NCBI RefSeq assembly: GCF_907163135.1
Contig: NZ_CAJQUA010000001.1
Span: 821,001-885,000 of the forward strand
DNA from: Brachymonas denitrificans
Lineage (GTDB): Bacteria > Pseudomonadota > Gammaproteobacteria > Burkholderiales > Burkholderiaceae_C
Length of the DNA stretch: 64,000 bases
Direction: 5' to 3'
A program made the position numbers and the translations under genes. Shown here in pieces: positions 1-8,036 of this stretch. Every line of letters begins with the position of its first letter. The stretch's first letter is position 1. The notes under the pieces are model-generated. The model did no database searches and was not told where the DNA came from. It saw only the letters and a list, made by a program, of their open reading frames with translations.

Positions 1-3
1 CCC

Positions 4-1296
4 ATGGCGCTCGATCCCAGCACCTTCAAGCCCGAAACCATTGCCGTGCACGGTGGCTACAGCAGCGAACCCACCACCCGCGCCGCGGCCGTGCCGATCT
101 ACCAGACCACGTCCTACACCTTCGACAACACGCAGCACGGTGCGGACCTGTTCGACCTGAAGGTGCCGGGCAACATCTACACCCGCATCATGAACCCGAC
201 GCAGGACGTGCTGGAAAAGCGCGTCGCAGCCATGGAAGGCGGCATTGCCGGCCTGGCCGTGGCCTCGGGCATGTCGGCCATCACCTATGCCATCCAGACC
301 ATTGCCGAGGCGGGGGACAACATCGTCACGTCGTCCACCCTGTATGGCGGCACCTACAACCTGTTTGCCCATACGCTGCCGCAGTACGGCATCGAGGTGC
401 GCTTTGCCGACTACCGCCAGCCCGAGCAGTTCGCCAAGCTGATCGACGGCAAGACCAAGGCGATCTTCTGCGAATCCATCGGCAACCCGCTCGGCAACGT
501 CACCGACTTCGAGAAGCTGGCCGAGATCGCCCATGCCCACGGCGTACCGCTGATCGTGGACAACACCGTGCCCAGCCCCTACCTGTGCCGCCCGATCGAG
601 CACGGCGCCGACATCGTCGTGCATGCCCTGACCAAATACATCGGCGGCCATGGCACCAGCATCGGCGGCATCATCGTCGATAGCGGCAAGTTCCCCTGGG
701 CCGAGCACAAGGAGCGCTTCCACCGCCTGAACACGCCTGAAGTCAGCTACCACGGCGTGGTCTACACCGAGGCGCTGGGCCCGGCGGCCTACATCGGCCG
801 TGCCCGTACCGTGCCGCTGCGAAACATGGGCGCCGCCATCAGCCCCTTCAATGCCTTCCTGATCCTGCAGGGGCTGGAGACGCTGCCGCTGCGCATGGAC
901 CGCATCGGCGACAACTCGCGCAAGGTGGCCGAGTTCCTGCAGCAGCATCCCAAGGTGAACTGGGTCAACTACTCCGGCCTGCCGGATCACAAGGACTATC
1001 CGCTGGTGCAGAAATACATGAAGGGCAATGCCTCCGGCATCCTCAATTTCGGCGTGAAGGGTGGCCGTGAAGCCGGCGCGCGTTTCCAGGATGCGCTGCA
1101 GCTGATCCTGCGCCTCGTCAATATCGGCGATGCCAAGACCCTGGCTACGCACCCCGCCAGCACCACGCACCGCCAGCTGTCGCCGGCCGAGCTGGAAAAG
1201 GCCGGCGTGAGCGAAGACATGATCCGCCTGTCCGTGGGCATCGAGCACAGCGATGACATTATCGCGGATCTGGATCAGGCGCTGGCTGCTGCCTGA
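4..1296 (+). CDS. metY: O-acetylhomoserine aminocarboxypropyltransferase / sulfhydrylase
   Basis: PLP-dependent Cys/Met metabolism enzyme of 430 residues, the usual size for MetY. In the family it condenses O-acetylhomoserine with sulfide (or methanethiol) to give homocysteine (or methionine) in the cytoplasm. The pyridoxal lysine lies in HALTKYIGGHG (K211), with the upstream aspartate in IVDNTVPSPYLC and the SGMSAI segment at 89-94 typical of the fold. The ATG is at the very edge of the window, so its ribosome binding site and any promoter are not visible. A strong hairpin terminator follows. The long GG-H-T-S segment around 213-219 favours MetY over cystathionine gamma-synthase; substrate choice is by family resemblance only. 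Confidence 0.93.
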   Translation: MALDPSTFKPETIAVHGGYSSEPTTRAAAVPIYQTTSYTFDNTQHGADLFDLKVPGNIYTRIMNPTQDVLEKRVAAMEGGIAGLAVASGMSAITYAIQTIAEAGDNIVTSSTLYGGTYNLFAHTLPQYGIEVRFADYRQPEQFAKLIDGKTKAIFCESIGNPLGNVTDFEKLAEIAHAHGVPLIVDNTVPSPYLCRPIEHGADIVVHALTKYIGGHGTSIGGIIVDSGKFPWAEHKERFHRLNTPEVSYHGVVYTEALGPAAYIGRARTVPLRNMGAAISPFNAFLILQGLETLPLRMDRIGDNSRKVAEFLQQHPKVNWVNYSGLPDHKDYPLVQKYMKGNASGILNFGVKGGREAGARFQDALQLILRLVNIGDAKTLATHPASTTHRQLSPAELEKAGVSEDMIRLSVGIEHSDDIIADLDQALAAA

Positions 1297-1340
1297 TGGC
1301 CGACGCGCGCGGACAGGATTTTCCTGTCCGGACTGACGCA

Positions 1341-1381
1341 AAAATAAACCCCGTTCGGAAAGCCGATACGGGGTTTATTTT
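1341..1381. terminator. Bidirectional intrinsic terminator between metY and the SYLF lipoprotein
   Basis: AAATAAACCCCG at 1342-1353 pairs with CGGGGTTTATTT at 1369-1380. The A-run and T-run flanks let it work for both convergent genes. Confidence 0.85.
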
Positions 1382-1401
1382 CTGTTGGCAACAGTGGGGA
1401 C

Positions 1402-1998
1402 TTACAGGGCGATCTTGGAAATCTTTGCACCCTGCAGCGACACGCCGGCTTCCAGGCCCGCGTTGTTCAGCACAAAGGCCACCACCGGCTGCTGCAGCGT
1501 CTGGGTATCCACCGTGCCGTTGGCGCCGATCTGGGCCACTGCCACGGTTGCATCGATACCGGCCGTCCAGCCCTTGCTGGCGCGGAACTTGTCCAGAGCT
1601 TCCTGGGTGGTAAAGACGTAGTACACGGCCTTGGACTGGGCGCCGGCCTGCAGGCCGATCGAGGCCGCGGTGGTGCTGTAGTAATCCAGTGTCTTGCCGT
1701 CCACGCGCAGGGCGCCGCGACCGTATTCACCGCCTACGATGAAGGAGCCACCCACCACGGCCGGGAACACGAGCACGCCCTTGGAGCGCGCCACCAGTTC
1801 ACGCGAGCCGGGTACGGTGTTGTACAGGCGGTTCAGTGCAGCGTCCACCTGAGTGTCCACGGACGCGCGCGTGTTGGACGGAATCGTCGGCGTGGGCGAA
1901 GTGGTGGAAGGCGTGGTGGTACACGCGGCCAGGCCCAGGGAGCCGGCCGCAATGGCGCCAGCCAGACCGATTGTGCGCAGGGAAGCGGGGAAAGTCAT
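1402..1998 (-). CDS. SYLF/YSC84-domain lipoprotein
   Basis: A 198-residue protein. The signal peptide has lipobox LGLAAC (Cys26), then a Thr/Pro/Ser linker to about residue 50. The rest matches the SYLF (YSC84) lipid-binding fold, with segments such as SKGVLVFPAVVGGSFIVGGEYGRG (given here only as landmarks SKGVLVFP and GGEYGRG) and a C-terminal AGVSLQGAKISKI. The bacterial members are secreted lipoproteins of uncertain role. The start at 1998 is chosen because GGAG lies six bases upstream; a neighbouring in-frame ATG at 2001 is too close to it. Monocistronic, convergent with metY. Confidence 0.82.
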   Translation of the reverse strand: MTFPASLRTIGLAGAIAAGSLGLAACTTTPSTTSPTPTIPSNTRASVDTQVDAALNRLYNTVPGSRELVARSKGVLVFPAVVGGSFIVGGEYGRGALRVDGKTLDYYSTTAASIGLQAGAQSKAVYYVFTTQEALDKFRASKGWTAGIDATVAVAQIGANGTVDTQTLQQPVVAFVLNNAGLEAGVSLQGAKISKIAL

Positions 1999-2099
1999 CA
2001 TGTTCTCCAGTAGCCAAAACATGGAAACCACTCTAACTGTCCCGCTGCTTGCAGCCTGTCAGACCAGAGCGCCTTCCTCTGCAGGCATTCGCCCCCGAC

Positions 2100-3254
2100 T
2101 TAGCGCGCCTGCAGCCCCATCGCACGCTCGACTTCATTGGCCAGATCGATCACTGCCTTGGCGTAGTAGCTGCTGTTGTTGTAACGCGTGATCACGTAGA
2201 AGTTGTCGGTGCCGGCGTAATACGAGGCCGGTGCATAGCCATTCTCCAACTCGATCAGCGCCAGCTTGCGGTTGAAGCCGGCGGGCAAGCCCACGGCCGT
2301 GGCGCCCAGTTCGCTGAACTGTTCCGGCGTGAAGCTTGGCGTGATGTCCGGGCCGAGCAGCGTTTCCAGCTGCAGGCGGCTCTGGTCGAAGGTTACGTCG
2401 AAGACCGGCTCCAGCCCGCTCACCCAGCCGTACTGCTTGAAGTAGTGCGCCACCGAGCCCACCACGTCGGTCGGGCTTTCGAACAGGTCAATATGCCCGT
2501 CGCGGTCGAAGTCGACGGCATGCTTTACCCAGCTGGACGGCATGAACTGCGGCAGGCCCATGGCGCCGGCATAGCTGCCACGCAGCGTGAGTGGATCATC
2601 GCGGTTTTTCCAGGTGAGCTGCAGATAGTGTTCCAGTTCGCTGCGGAAGAAGGCGTTGCGGTCCGCCGCGCGCGGATGCGCCTGCGGAAAATCGAAGCTC
2701 AGCGTGGCCAGGGTATCAATCACCCGCATGTTGCCCACGTTACGTCCGTAGATGGTTTCCACGCCCACGATGCCCACAATGTACTTGGCCGGCACGCCGT
2801 ATTCGCGCTCGGCGCGCTGCAGCTGGGTGGCGTTCTCGTTCCAGAACTGCACGCCTGCACGGATGCGCGTGTTGTCGATGAAGCGGCTGCGGTACACGCG
2901 CCAGCTGCGGCGAACTCCCTTGCCGGCCGGCAGGATCAGGCGCGGGACGCTGGGCAGGAAGTCGGCATTGCCGATGGCATTGCGCACAAAGGTTTCCGGT
3001 AGGCCGAGGCGGCGGGCCATGTTCGGCACCTGCGCCATCACGTCGGCGCGCTGGGCGTAGCTGCCGTTGAGAGCCAAGGAGGCGGGTGCCGGTTGCGGGT
3101 GAGGGGCGGGCGCGGGAGTGGCGCCCTCGTCGGGCTTGGGTGGCGTGCCGCAGCCTGCCAGGGCCAGCGCAGAGGCTCCGGCCAGTGCGCCCAGCAGGTG
3201 CAGGCGGCGGCGCTCGGGGGCAGGGGATAGAGGAGTATGCAAGTCAGGAATCAT
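2100..3254 (-). CDS. mltB: Membrane-bound lytic murein transglycosylase B-like lipoprotein (GH103)
   Basis: A 384-residue protein with lipobox LALAGC (Cys35), a Pro/Ala linker to about 60, and a GH103 lytic transglycosylase domain. The predicted catalytic glutamate is E166 in GVETIYGR, followed by the family landmarks GAMGLPQFMPSSW and DFDRDGHIDLF. In the family it cleaves the MurNAc-GlcNAc bond to form 1,6-anhydro ends in periplasmic peptidoglycan. The start is uncertain: ATG 3254 lacks a clear Shine-Dalgarno, and an in-frame ATG at 3293 would lengthen the n-region by 13 residues. The reading frame stays open far upstream opposite the next gene, which is a codon shadow. Confidence 0.88.
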   Translation of the reverse strand: MIPDLHTPLSPAPERRRLHLLGALAGASALALAGCGTPPKPDEGATPAPAPHPQPAPASLALNGSYAQRADVMAQVPNMARRLGLPETFVRNAIGNADFLPSVPRLILPAGKGVRRSWRVYRSRFIDNTRIRAGVQFWNENATQLQRAEREYGVPAKYIVGIVGVETIYGRNVGNMRVIDTLATLSFDFPQAHPRAADRNAFFRSELEHYLQLTWKNRDDPLTLRGSYAGAMGLPQFMPSSWVKHAVDFDRDGHIDLFESPTDVVGSVAHYFKQYGWVSGLEPVFDVTFDQSRLQLETLLGPDITPSFTPEQFSELGATAVGLPAGFNRKLALIELENGYAPASYYAGTDNFYVITRYNNSSYYAKAVIDLANEVERAMGLQAR

Positions 3255-3458
3255 GGGGCTGGAGCGTGGAAAAGCGTACGATGAAAGCGGCATGCCGACG
3301 GTCTGACCGGACAGTTTAGCGGATCGTTCCGCACGGTAGCGGCGTGCCCGAAACCCGCCTTGCACGACAGTGTGCAGGGGGCAGGGGATGGTTTGCGCGC
3401 CACGCAACAATCCATTACACTTTGTAGTGATAAGAATAGACACCGAGGAGACAAAAGA

Positions 3459-4415
3459 ATGGGCGCCACTGGCTACTACATTCATTCGGACTGCAAGCTG
3501 CACAATATGGGTGCAGGCCATCCCGAATGCCCCGAACGCATCGATGCGATCGAAGACCGCCTCCTGATTACCGGCGTGGCCGACGCGCTGGATCGCCGTA
3601 CCCCCGGCGAGGCCAACCTGGCCGAGATCAAGCTGGCGCACCGCCGTCTGCACATTGCCGCCATTCGCGGCATGAGCGACTGGCTGGAAGAGGACGACGT
3701 TGCCGCAGGTTCCTCGCAGCACTTCTCGCTCGACACCGACACCTCCATGAACAGCAAGACCTATCGTGCAGCCTTGCTGGCGGCCGGCGCAGCCGTCGAG
3801 GCCACCGATGCGGTGCTGGCCGGCGAGCTCGAAAACGCCTTCTGCTGTGTGCGTCCGCCCGGGCACCATGCCTGCGGCAACCGTGCCATGGGTTTCTGCT
3901 TCTTCAACAACGTGGCCATTGCCGCCAAGTACGCCGTGGCCCGCCATGGCCTGGAGCGCGTGGCCATCATCGATTTCGACGTGCACCATGGCAACGGCAC
4001 CGAGGACATCGTCGCTGGCGACGATCGCATCCTGATGCTGAGCTACTTCCAGCACCCGTTCTACCCCGAAGACTGGCCGCTGCGCCACGACGACAACCTG
4101 GTCAACGTGCCGGTGCCGGCCTATACCAAGGGCATGGACATCCGTGAACTGGTCGATGCCATGTGGATTCCGCGCCTGGACGAGTTCAAGCCGCAACTGA
4201 TCTTCATCAGCGCAGGCTTTGATGCCCACCGCGAGGACGACATGGGCCAGCTCGGCCTGGTCGAGGCTGACTACCAGTGGATGACGCAGCGCATCAAGGA
4301 CGTGGCCAAGCGCCACTGCGAAGGCCGCATCGTCAGCTGCCTCGAAGGCGGCTACAATCTCAGCTCGCTGGCGCGCAGCGTCGAGGCGCACCTGCGCGTG
4401 CTGGCAGACGTCTGA
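3459..4415 (+). CDS. Histone deacetylase family protein (acetylpolyamine amidohydrolase-like)
   Basis: 318 residues of the class II HDAC-like arginase/deacetylase fold. The active-site His pair is in RPPGHHA. The zinc-binding Asp and His are in IIDFDVHHGNG and ISAGFDAH, and the C-terminal EGGYN is present. Bacterial members deacetylate acetylpolyamines, acetylated lysines or related amides; the real substrate cannot be read from sequence. The start is set by GAGGAG eight bases before ATG 3459. It is divergent from the MltB gene across about 200 bp and followed by a strong terminator. Confidence 0.9.
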   Translation: MGATGYYIHSDCKLHNMGAGHPECPERIDAIEDRLLITGVADALDRRTPGEANLAEIKLAHRRLHIAAIRGMSDWLEEDDVAAGSSQHFSLDTDTSMNSKTYRAALLAAGAAVEATDAVLAGELENAFCCVRPPGHHACGNRAMGFCFFNNVAIAAKYAVARHGLERVAIIDFDVHHGNGTEDIVAGDDRILMLSYFQHPFYPEDWPLRHDDNLVNVPVPAYTKGMDIRELVDAMWIPRLDEFKPQLIFISAGFDAHREDDMGQLGLVEADYQWMTQRIKDVAKRHCEGRIVSCLEGGYNLSSLARSVEAHLRVLADV

Positions 4416-4440
4416 CGACGGCGGGAATCAACCGTTGCAA

Positions 4441-4464
4441 AGCCGGGCCACGCCCGGCTTTTTA
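4441..4464 (+). terminator. Intrinsic terminator after the deacetylase gene
   Basis: AGCCGGGC (4441-4448), loop CAC, GCCCGGCT (4452-4459), then a T-rich tract. Confidence 0.88.
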
Positions 4465-4492
4465 TTGCCTTGTCCGAAGTCCGGCTGCGAGC

Positions 4493-4529
4493 AGCCGTGT
4501 AGCCGTGTAGCCGTGTAGCCGTGTAGCCG
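4493..4529. repeat. Tandem 8-bp repeat upstream of the MscS gene
   Basis: Four exact head-to-tail copies of AGCCGTGT (4493-4524) and a fifth partial copy AGCCG. The repeat lies after the deacetylase terminator and ends 75 bp before the MscS start codon, so it is outside coding sequence and in the place a promoter or leader should be. An octamer repeat of this length can change copy number by slippage. Confidence 0.9.
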
Positions 4530-4604
4530 CGCCAGTGCACGCAGCTTGAAGCGGACGCCTGTGCCAGAATGGCATTTTTTTGCCGATACGCTGGAAAGGA
4601 CACA

Positions 4605-6005
4605 ATGGGCAGCACAAGCCTGGGCTTCGATGACTGGATCGAGTGGTACAGCCGCATCTCGCGCCCCGAAACGCTGACGCAGCTGGGAGCCATCCTGGTA
4701 GCGGGCCTGCTGGCACTGTTGCTGACGCACCTGGGACGCAGACTGTTTCTGGGGCGCGCCAGTGCGCAAGACCGCCACTTTTCCGTGATCTTCGGGCGCC
4801 GCGATTTCGACGGTGTGCTGTTCCCTGCGCTCTGGCTGCTGCTGGCCAACGTGGCGCCATACGTGCTAGACGTTCCCCTGCGGTATTCGCTGTTCCGCGT
4901 GGCGCTGCCGGTGCTGGTGGCTCTGGTGCTGATCCGCCTGGGCGCCAAGATCCTGCGCGCCGCCTTCCATGAGGCGCGCTGGGTGCTCACGCTCGAGCGG
5001 CGCGGCTCCTGGCTGATCTGGCTGGGCATGGTGCTGTGGGTGAGCGGTATCCTGCCGGTTTTCCTGGAGCAGCTCGAGAGCATCAGCTTCAAGCTCGGCA
5101 ACAGCCAGTTCGACGCGCGCTCATTGCTGGAAGGGGCGCTGATGGTGGGCCTGACGCTGTTGCTCACGCTCTGGCTGTCGGCGTTGGCCGAGCAGCAGCT
5201 GATGCGCAATGCCACCGGCAGCATGCTGTCGCTGCGCAAGATCATGAGCAATGTATTGCGTGCGGCCATGATGATCGTGGGTACCATCGTGTCGCTGTCG
5301 ATCGCCGGCATCGACCTGACCGCGCTGTCGGTGTTTGGTGGCGCGCTGGGCGTGGGCATCGGCCTGGGCCTGCAGAAGCTGGCCTCCAACTACGTGAGCG
5401 GCTTCGTCATCCTGGCCGAGCGCAGCATCCGCATCGGTGACACGGTCAAGGTGGACGGTTTCGAGGGCCGCATTTCCGACATCACCGCGCGCTACACGCT
5501 GATCCGCTCCCTCACCGGCGTCGAGGCCATCCTGCCGAACGAAACCCTGGTCACACAGCGCGTGGAGAACAACTCGCTGGCCGACCGGCAGGTATGGGTG
5601 TCCACGACCGTGGCTGTGGGTTACGACAGCGAGATTGATCTGGTGCAGCGGCTGCTGGTGGAGGCAGCGCTGGGGCAGCCGCGCGTACTGCGCGAGCCGC
5701 CTCCGGCGGCCAACCTGGAAAACTTCGGTGCGGACGGGCTGGAATTCCGTCTGGGCTTCTGGATCCGCGACCCCGAAAACGGCACCGGCCTGCTGCGCTC
5801 GGAGATCAACAAGCAGATCCTGCAGTCGCTGCGCGCCCACAAGGTCGAGATTCCCTTCCCGCAGCGTGTGGTGCATCATCAGGGGCTGTATGCATCGGGC
5901 GGCGGCGTCGAAAGCACCGCGGCAGCACTGCATTCGCAGGAAGAAGGCGGGCATGCTCCGGCAGCGAAGGCCCTGTCACAGGCAAGTCAGACGGAAGGCC
6001 GATAA
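4605..6005 (+). CDS. MscS-family mechanosensitive ion channel
   Basis: 466-residue inner-membrane protein. Several hydrophobic segments occupy about the first 240 residues. The MscS pore helix and beta domain follow: Gly/Ala-rich GALGVGIGLGLQKLASN, then ERSIRIGDTVKV and LPNETLVTQRVEN. The last 40 residues or so are polar and Ala-rich. Family members gate by membrane tension to release osmolytes on hypo-osmotic shock. The start at 4605 is supported by GGAAAGG a few bases upstream; an in-frame ATG at 4569 has no such site. Extra N-terminal helices compared with E. coli MscS suggest a larger MscS-like subtype. The tandem octamer lies in its leader. Confidence 0.9.
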   Translation: MGSTSLGFDDWIEWYSRISRPETLTQLGAILVAGLLALLLTHLGRRLFLGRASAQDRHFSVIFGRRDFDGVLFPALWLLLANVAPYVLDVPLRYSLFRVALPVLVALVLIRLGAKILRAAFHEARWVLTLERRGSWLIWLGMVLWVSGILPVFLEQLESISFKLGNSQFDARSLLEGALMVGLTLLLTLWLSALAEQQLMRNATGSMLSLRKIMSNVLRAAMMIVGTIVSLSIAGIDLTALSVFGGALGVGIGLGLQKLASNYVSGFVILAERSIRIGDTVKVDGFEGRISDITARYTLIRSLTGVEAILPNETLVTQRVENNSLADRQVWVSTTVAVGYDSEIDLVQRLLVEAALGQPRVLREPPPAANLENFGADGLEFRLGFWIRDPENGTGLLRSEINKQILQSLRAHKVEIPFPQRVVHHQGLYASGGGVESTAAALHSQEEGGHAPAAKALSQASQTEGR

Positions 6006-6034
6006 TGGGGCGCAACCGAGTGGCCGGAAGGTAG

Positions 6035-6064
6035 TATACTCATTAAAAGCACGATCGTTCTATT
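6035..6064 (+). promoter_or_regulatory. Candidate promoter -10 with adjacent TetR-like operator dyad
   Basis: TATACT at 6035-6040 resembles a -10 box, with a poor -35. Just downstream, 6045-6064 is a 20-bp imperfect dyad: left half AAAAGCACGA and inverted right half AATAGAACGA, identical at 8 of 10 positions around an ACGATCGT core. This symmetry is typical of TetR-family repressor sites. Its position at the expected transcription start of etfB would suit repression. The regulator is not in the window. Confidence 0.5.
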
Positions 6065-6102
6065 ATCCGCAGGCAAAGCCGAGGAAAACCAACGTAAAAT
6101 GC

Positions 6103-6135
6103 TTGTTGATTGACGTTTACGTCAATAGATATAAC
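6103..6135 (+). promoter_or_regulatory. Candidate MerR-type promoter/operator for etfB
   Basis: A perfect dyad ATTGACGT-TT-ACGTCAAT spans 6109-6126. It lies between a possible -35 (TTGTTG 6103-6108 or TTGATT 6106-6111) and a possible -10 (TATAAC 6130-6135). An operator between over-spaced -35 and -10 boxes is the MerR-family arrangement. Regulators of that family (LiuR type) are known to control fatty and branched-chain acyl-CoA oxidation genes; the assignment here is inference. Confidence 0.5.
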
Positions 6136-6203
6136 GCGATAAGATGTTCGTGTGTTACACGCGAATTTTCCAAAATATCAACACACCCTCAGGAGATAAA
6201 CTC

Positions 6204-6953
6204 ATGAAAGCATTGGTCGCTGTCAAGCGCGTGGTGGATTACAACGTCAAGGTCCGCGTCAAGTCGGACAACACCGGCGTGGACATCGCAAACGTCAAGA
6301 TGAGCATGAACCCCTTTGACGAAATCGCCGTGGAAGAGGCGGTGCGACTGAAGGAAAAGGGTGTTGTGACCGAGATCGTCGCCGTGTCCTGCGGCCCGAC
6401 CCAGGCTCAGGAAACCCTGCGTACCGCCATGGCCATCGGCGCCGACCGCGGCATTCTGGTCGAAACCGGCGAAGAACTGCAGCCCCTGGCCGTGGCCAAG
6501 CTGCTCAAGGCCGTGCAGGACAAGGAGCAGGCGCAGGTGATCATCCTGGGCAAGCAGGCAATCGACGACGACGCCAACCAGACCGGCCAGATGCTGGCTG
6601 CCCTGGCCGACCTGCCCCAGGCAGCGTTTGCCAGCAAGGTCGAACTGGCCGACGGCAAGGCAACTGTCACGCGTGAAGTGGACGGCGGCCTGGAAACCAT
6701 CACCGTGGGCCTGCCCGCCGTGATCACCGCCGACCTGCGCCTGAACGAGCCGCGCTACGTCACGCTGCCCAACATCATGAAGGCCAAGAAGAAGCCGATC
6801 GACACCATGAAGCCCGAAGATCTGGGCGTCGACGTCGCTCCGCGCCTGAAAACCGTGAAGGTGTCCGAGCCTGCTGCCCGCAGCGCCGGCATCAAGGTGC
6901 CCGATGTGGCGACCCTGGTGGACAAGCTGAAGAACACCGCCAAAGTCCTCTAA
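6204..6953 (+). CDS. etfB: Electron transfer flavoprotein beta subunit
   Basis: 249 residues, full family length. The start [14 protein letters not shown] and the segment [19 protein letters not shown] are characteristic of the ETF beta AMP-binding subunit, as is the MKAKKKPI stretch near 190. With EtfA it takes electrons from acyl-CoA dehydrogenases and passes them to ETF-ubiquinone oxidoreductase. AGGAG lies eight bases before ATG 6204, chosen over an upstream in-frame ATG in the A+T-rich leader. It is first in etfB-etfA-acyl-CoA dehydrogenase, behind two operator-like dyads. Confidence 0.96.
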   Translation: MKALVAVKRVVDYNVKVRVKSDNTGVDIANVKMSMNPFDEIAVEEAVRLKEKGVVTEIVAVSCGPTQAQETLRTAMAIGADRGILVETGEELQPLAVAKLLKAVQDKEQAQVIILGKQAIDDDANQTGQMLAALADLPQAAFASKVELADGKATVTREVDGGLETITVGLPAVITADLRLNEPRYVTLPNIMKAKKKPIDTMKPEDLGVDVAPRLKTVKVSEPAARSAGIKVPDVATLVDKLKNTAKVL

Positions 6954-6981
6954 ACCACAACAAGATTTCAGGAGATACCCC

Positions 6982-7914
6982 ATGACTGCACTCGTGATTG
7001 CTGAACACGACAACGCTTCCATCAAGGCTGCCACGCTCAACACCGTGACTGCTGCTGCCCAGTGCGGCGGCGACGTGCACGTGCTGGTTGCCGGCTCCAA
7101 CGCCGCCGCTGCTGCCCAGGCTGCTGCACAGATCGCCGGCGTGAGCAAGGTGCTGCACGCTGACGGCGCTTCCGTTGCCGAAGGCCTGGCCGAGAACCTG
7201 GCCGAGCAGGTGCTGGCTGTTGCCGGCAACTACAGCCACATCCTGTTCCCCGCTACCGCTTCCGGCAAGAACGTCGCTCCGCGCGTTGCTGCCAAGCTGG
7301 ACGTGGCCCAGATCAGCGAAATCACCAAGGTCGACAGCCCCGACACCTTCGAGCGCCCGATCTACGCCGGCAACGCCATGGCCACCGTGCAGAGCAGCGA
7401 TGCCACCAAGGTCATCACCGTGCGCGCCACCGGCTTCGACGCCGCCGCCGCTACCGGTGGCAGCGCCGCCGTCGAGAGCGTGGCCGCTGTTGCCGACACC
7501 GGCAAGTCCGCCTTCGTGGGCCGCGAGATGTCCAAGTCCGACCGTCCCGACCTGACTGCCGCCAAGGTGGTGGTGGCCGGCGGCCGTGCCCTGGGCAGCG
7601 AAGAGCAGTTCCAGGCCGTGCTGACTCCGCTGGCCGACAAGCTGAACGCCGCCATCGGCGCCAGCCGCGCTGCGGTGGATGCCGGTTACGCTCCCAACGA
7701 CCTGCAGGTCGGCCAGACCGGCAAGATCGTTGCCCCCGAGCTGTACATTGCCTGCGGCATTTCCGGTGCCATCCAGCACCTGGCCGGCATGAAGGACAGC
7801 AAGGTGATCGTCGCCATCAACAAGGATCCGGAAGCCCCGATCTTTGCCGTGGCGGACTATGCGCTGGAAGCCGATCTGTTCACCGCCGTTCCGGAGCTTG
7901 TCAAAGCCCTGTAA
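6982..7914 (+). CDS. etfA: Electron transfer flavoprotein alpha subunit
   Basis: 310 residues. An N-terminal alpha/beta domain is followed by the C-terminal FAD-binding half, with [19 protein letters not shown]-type signature (landmarks GQTGKIV and GISGAIQH) and NKDPEAPIF. It holds the FAD that accepts electrons from acyl-CoA dehydrogenases. It starts 28 bp after etfB with AGGAGA upstream, so the two are co-transcribed and probably made in equal amounts. Confidence 0.96.
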   Translation: MTALVIAEHDNASIKAATLNTVTAAAQCGGDVHVLVAGSNAAAAAQAAAQIAGVSKVLHADGASVAEGLAENLAEQVLAVAGNYSHILFPATASGKNVAPRVAAKLDVAQISEITKVDSPDTFERPIYAGNAMATVQSSDATKVITVRATGFDAAAATGGSAAVESVAAVADTGKSAFVGREMSKSDRPDLTAAKVVVAGGRALGSEEQFQAVLTPLADKLNAAIGASRAAVDAGYAPNDLQVGQTGKIVAPELYIACGISGAIQHLAGMKDSKVIVAINKDPEAPIFAVADYALEADLFTAVPELVKAL

Positions 7915-7940
7915 TGTAGGCGTAGTAAACTACGATCAAG

Positions 7941-7980
7941 CAGCCGTTCTTCTGCCGTAAAGCAGCTGGACGGCTGTTGT
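7941..7980 (+). terminator. Possible weak terminator or attenuator between etfA and the dehydrogenase
   Basis: CAGCCGT (7941-7947) pairs with ACGGCTG (7970-7976), with a nested CTGC/GCAG pair inside, followed by TTGTATTT. The T-tract is interrupted, so partial read-through to the downstream gene is likely. A short dyad CGTAGT-AA-ACTACG sits just before it at 7921-7934. Confidence 0.45.
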
Positions 7981-8036
7981 ATTTGAGCGGTCCGTAAAAA
8001 CCCGCATAACTATTTCAACAACTCAAGGAGTTCCTG

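Noticed and set aside
4493-4529. Possible CRISPR-like array
   Set aside because: The repeats are 8 bp and directly adjacent, with no spacers. It is a simple tandem repeat.
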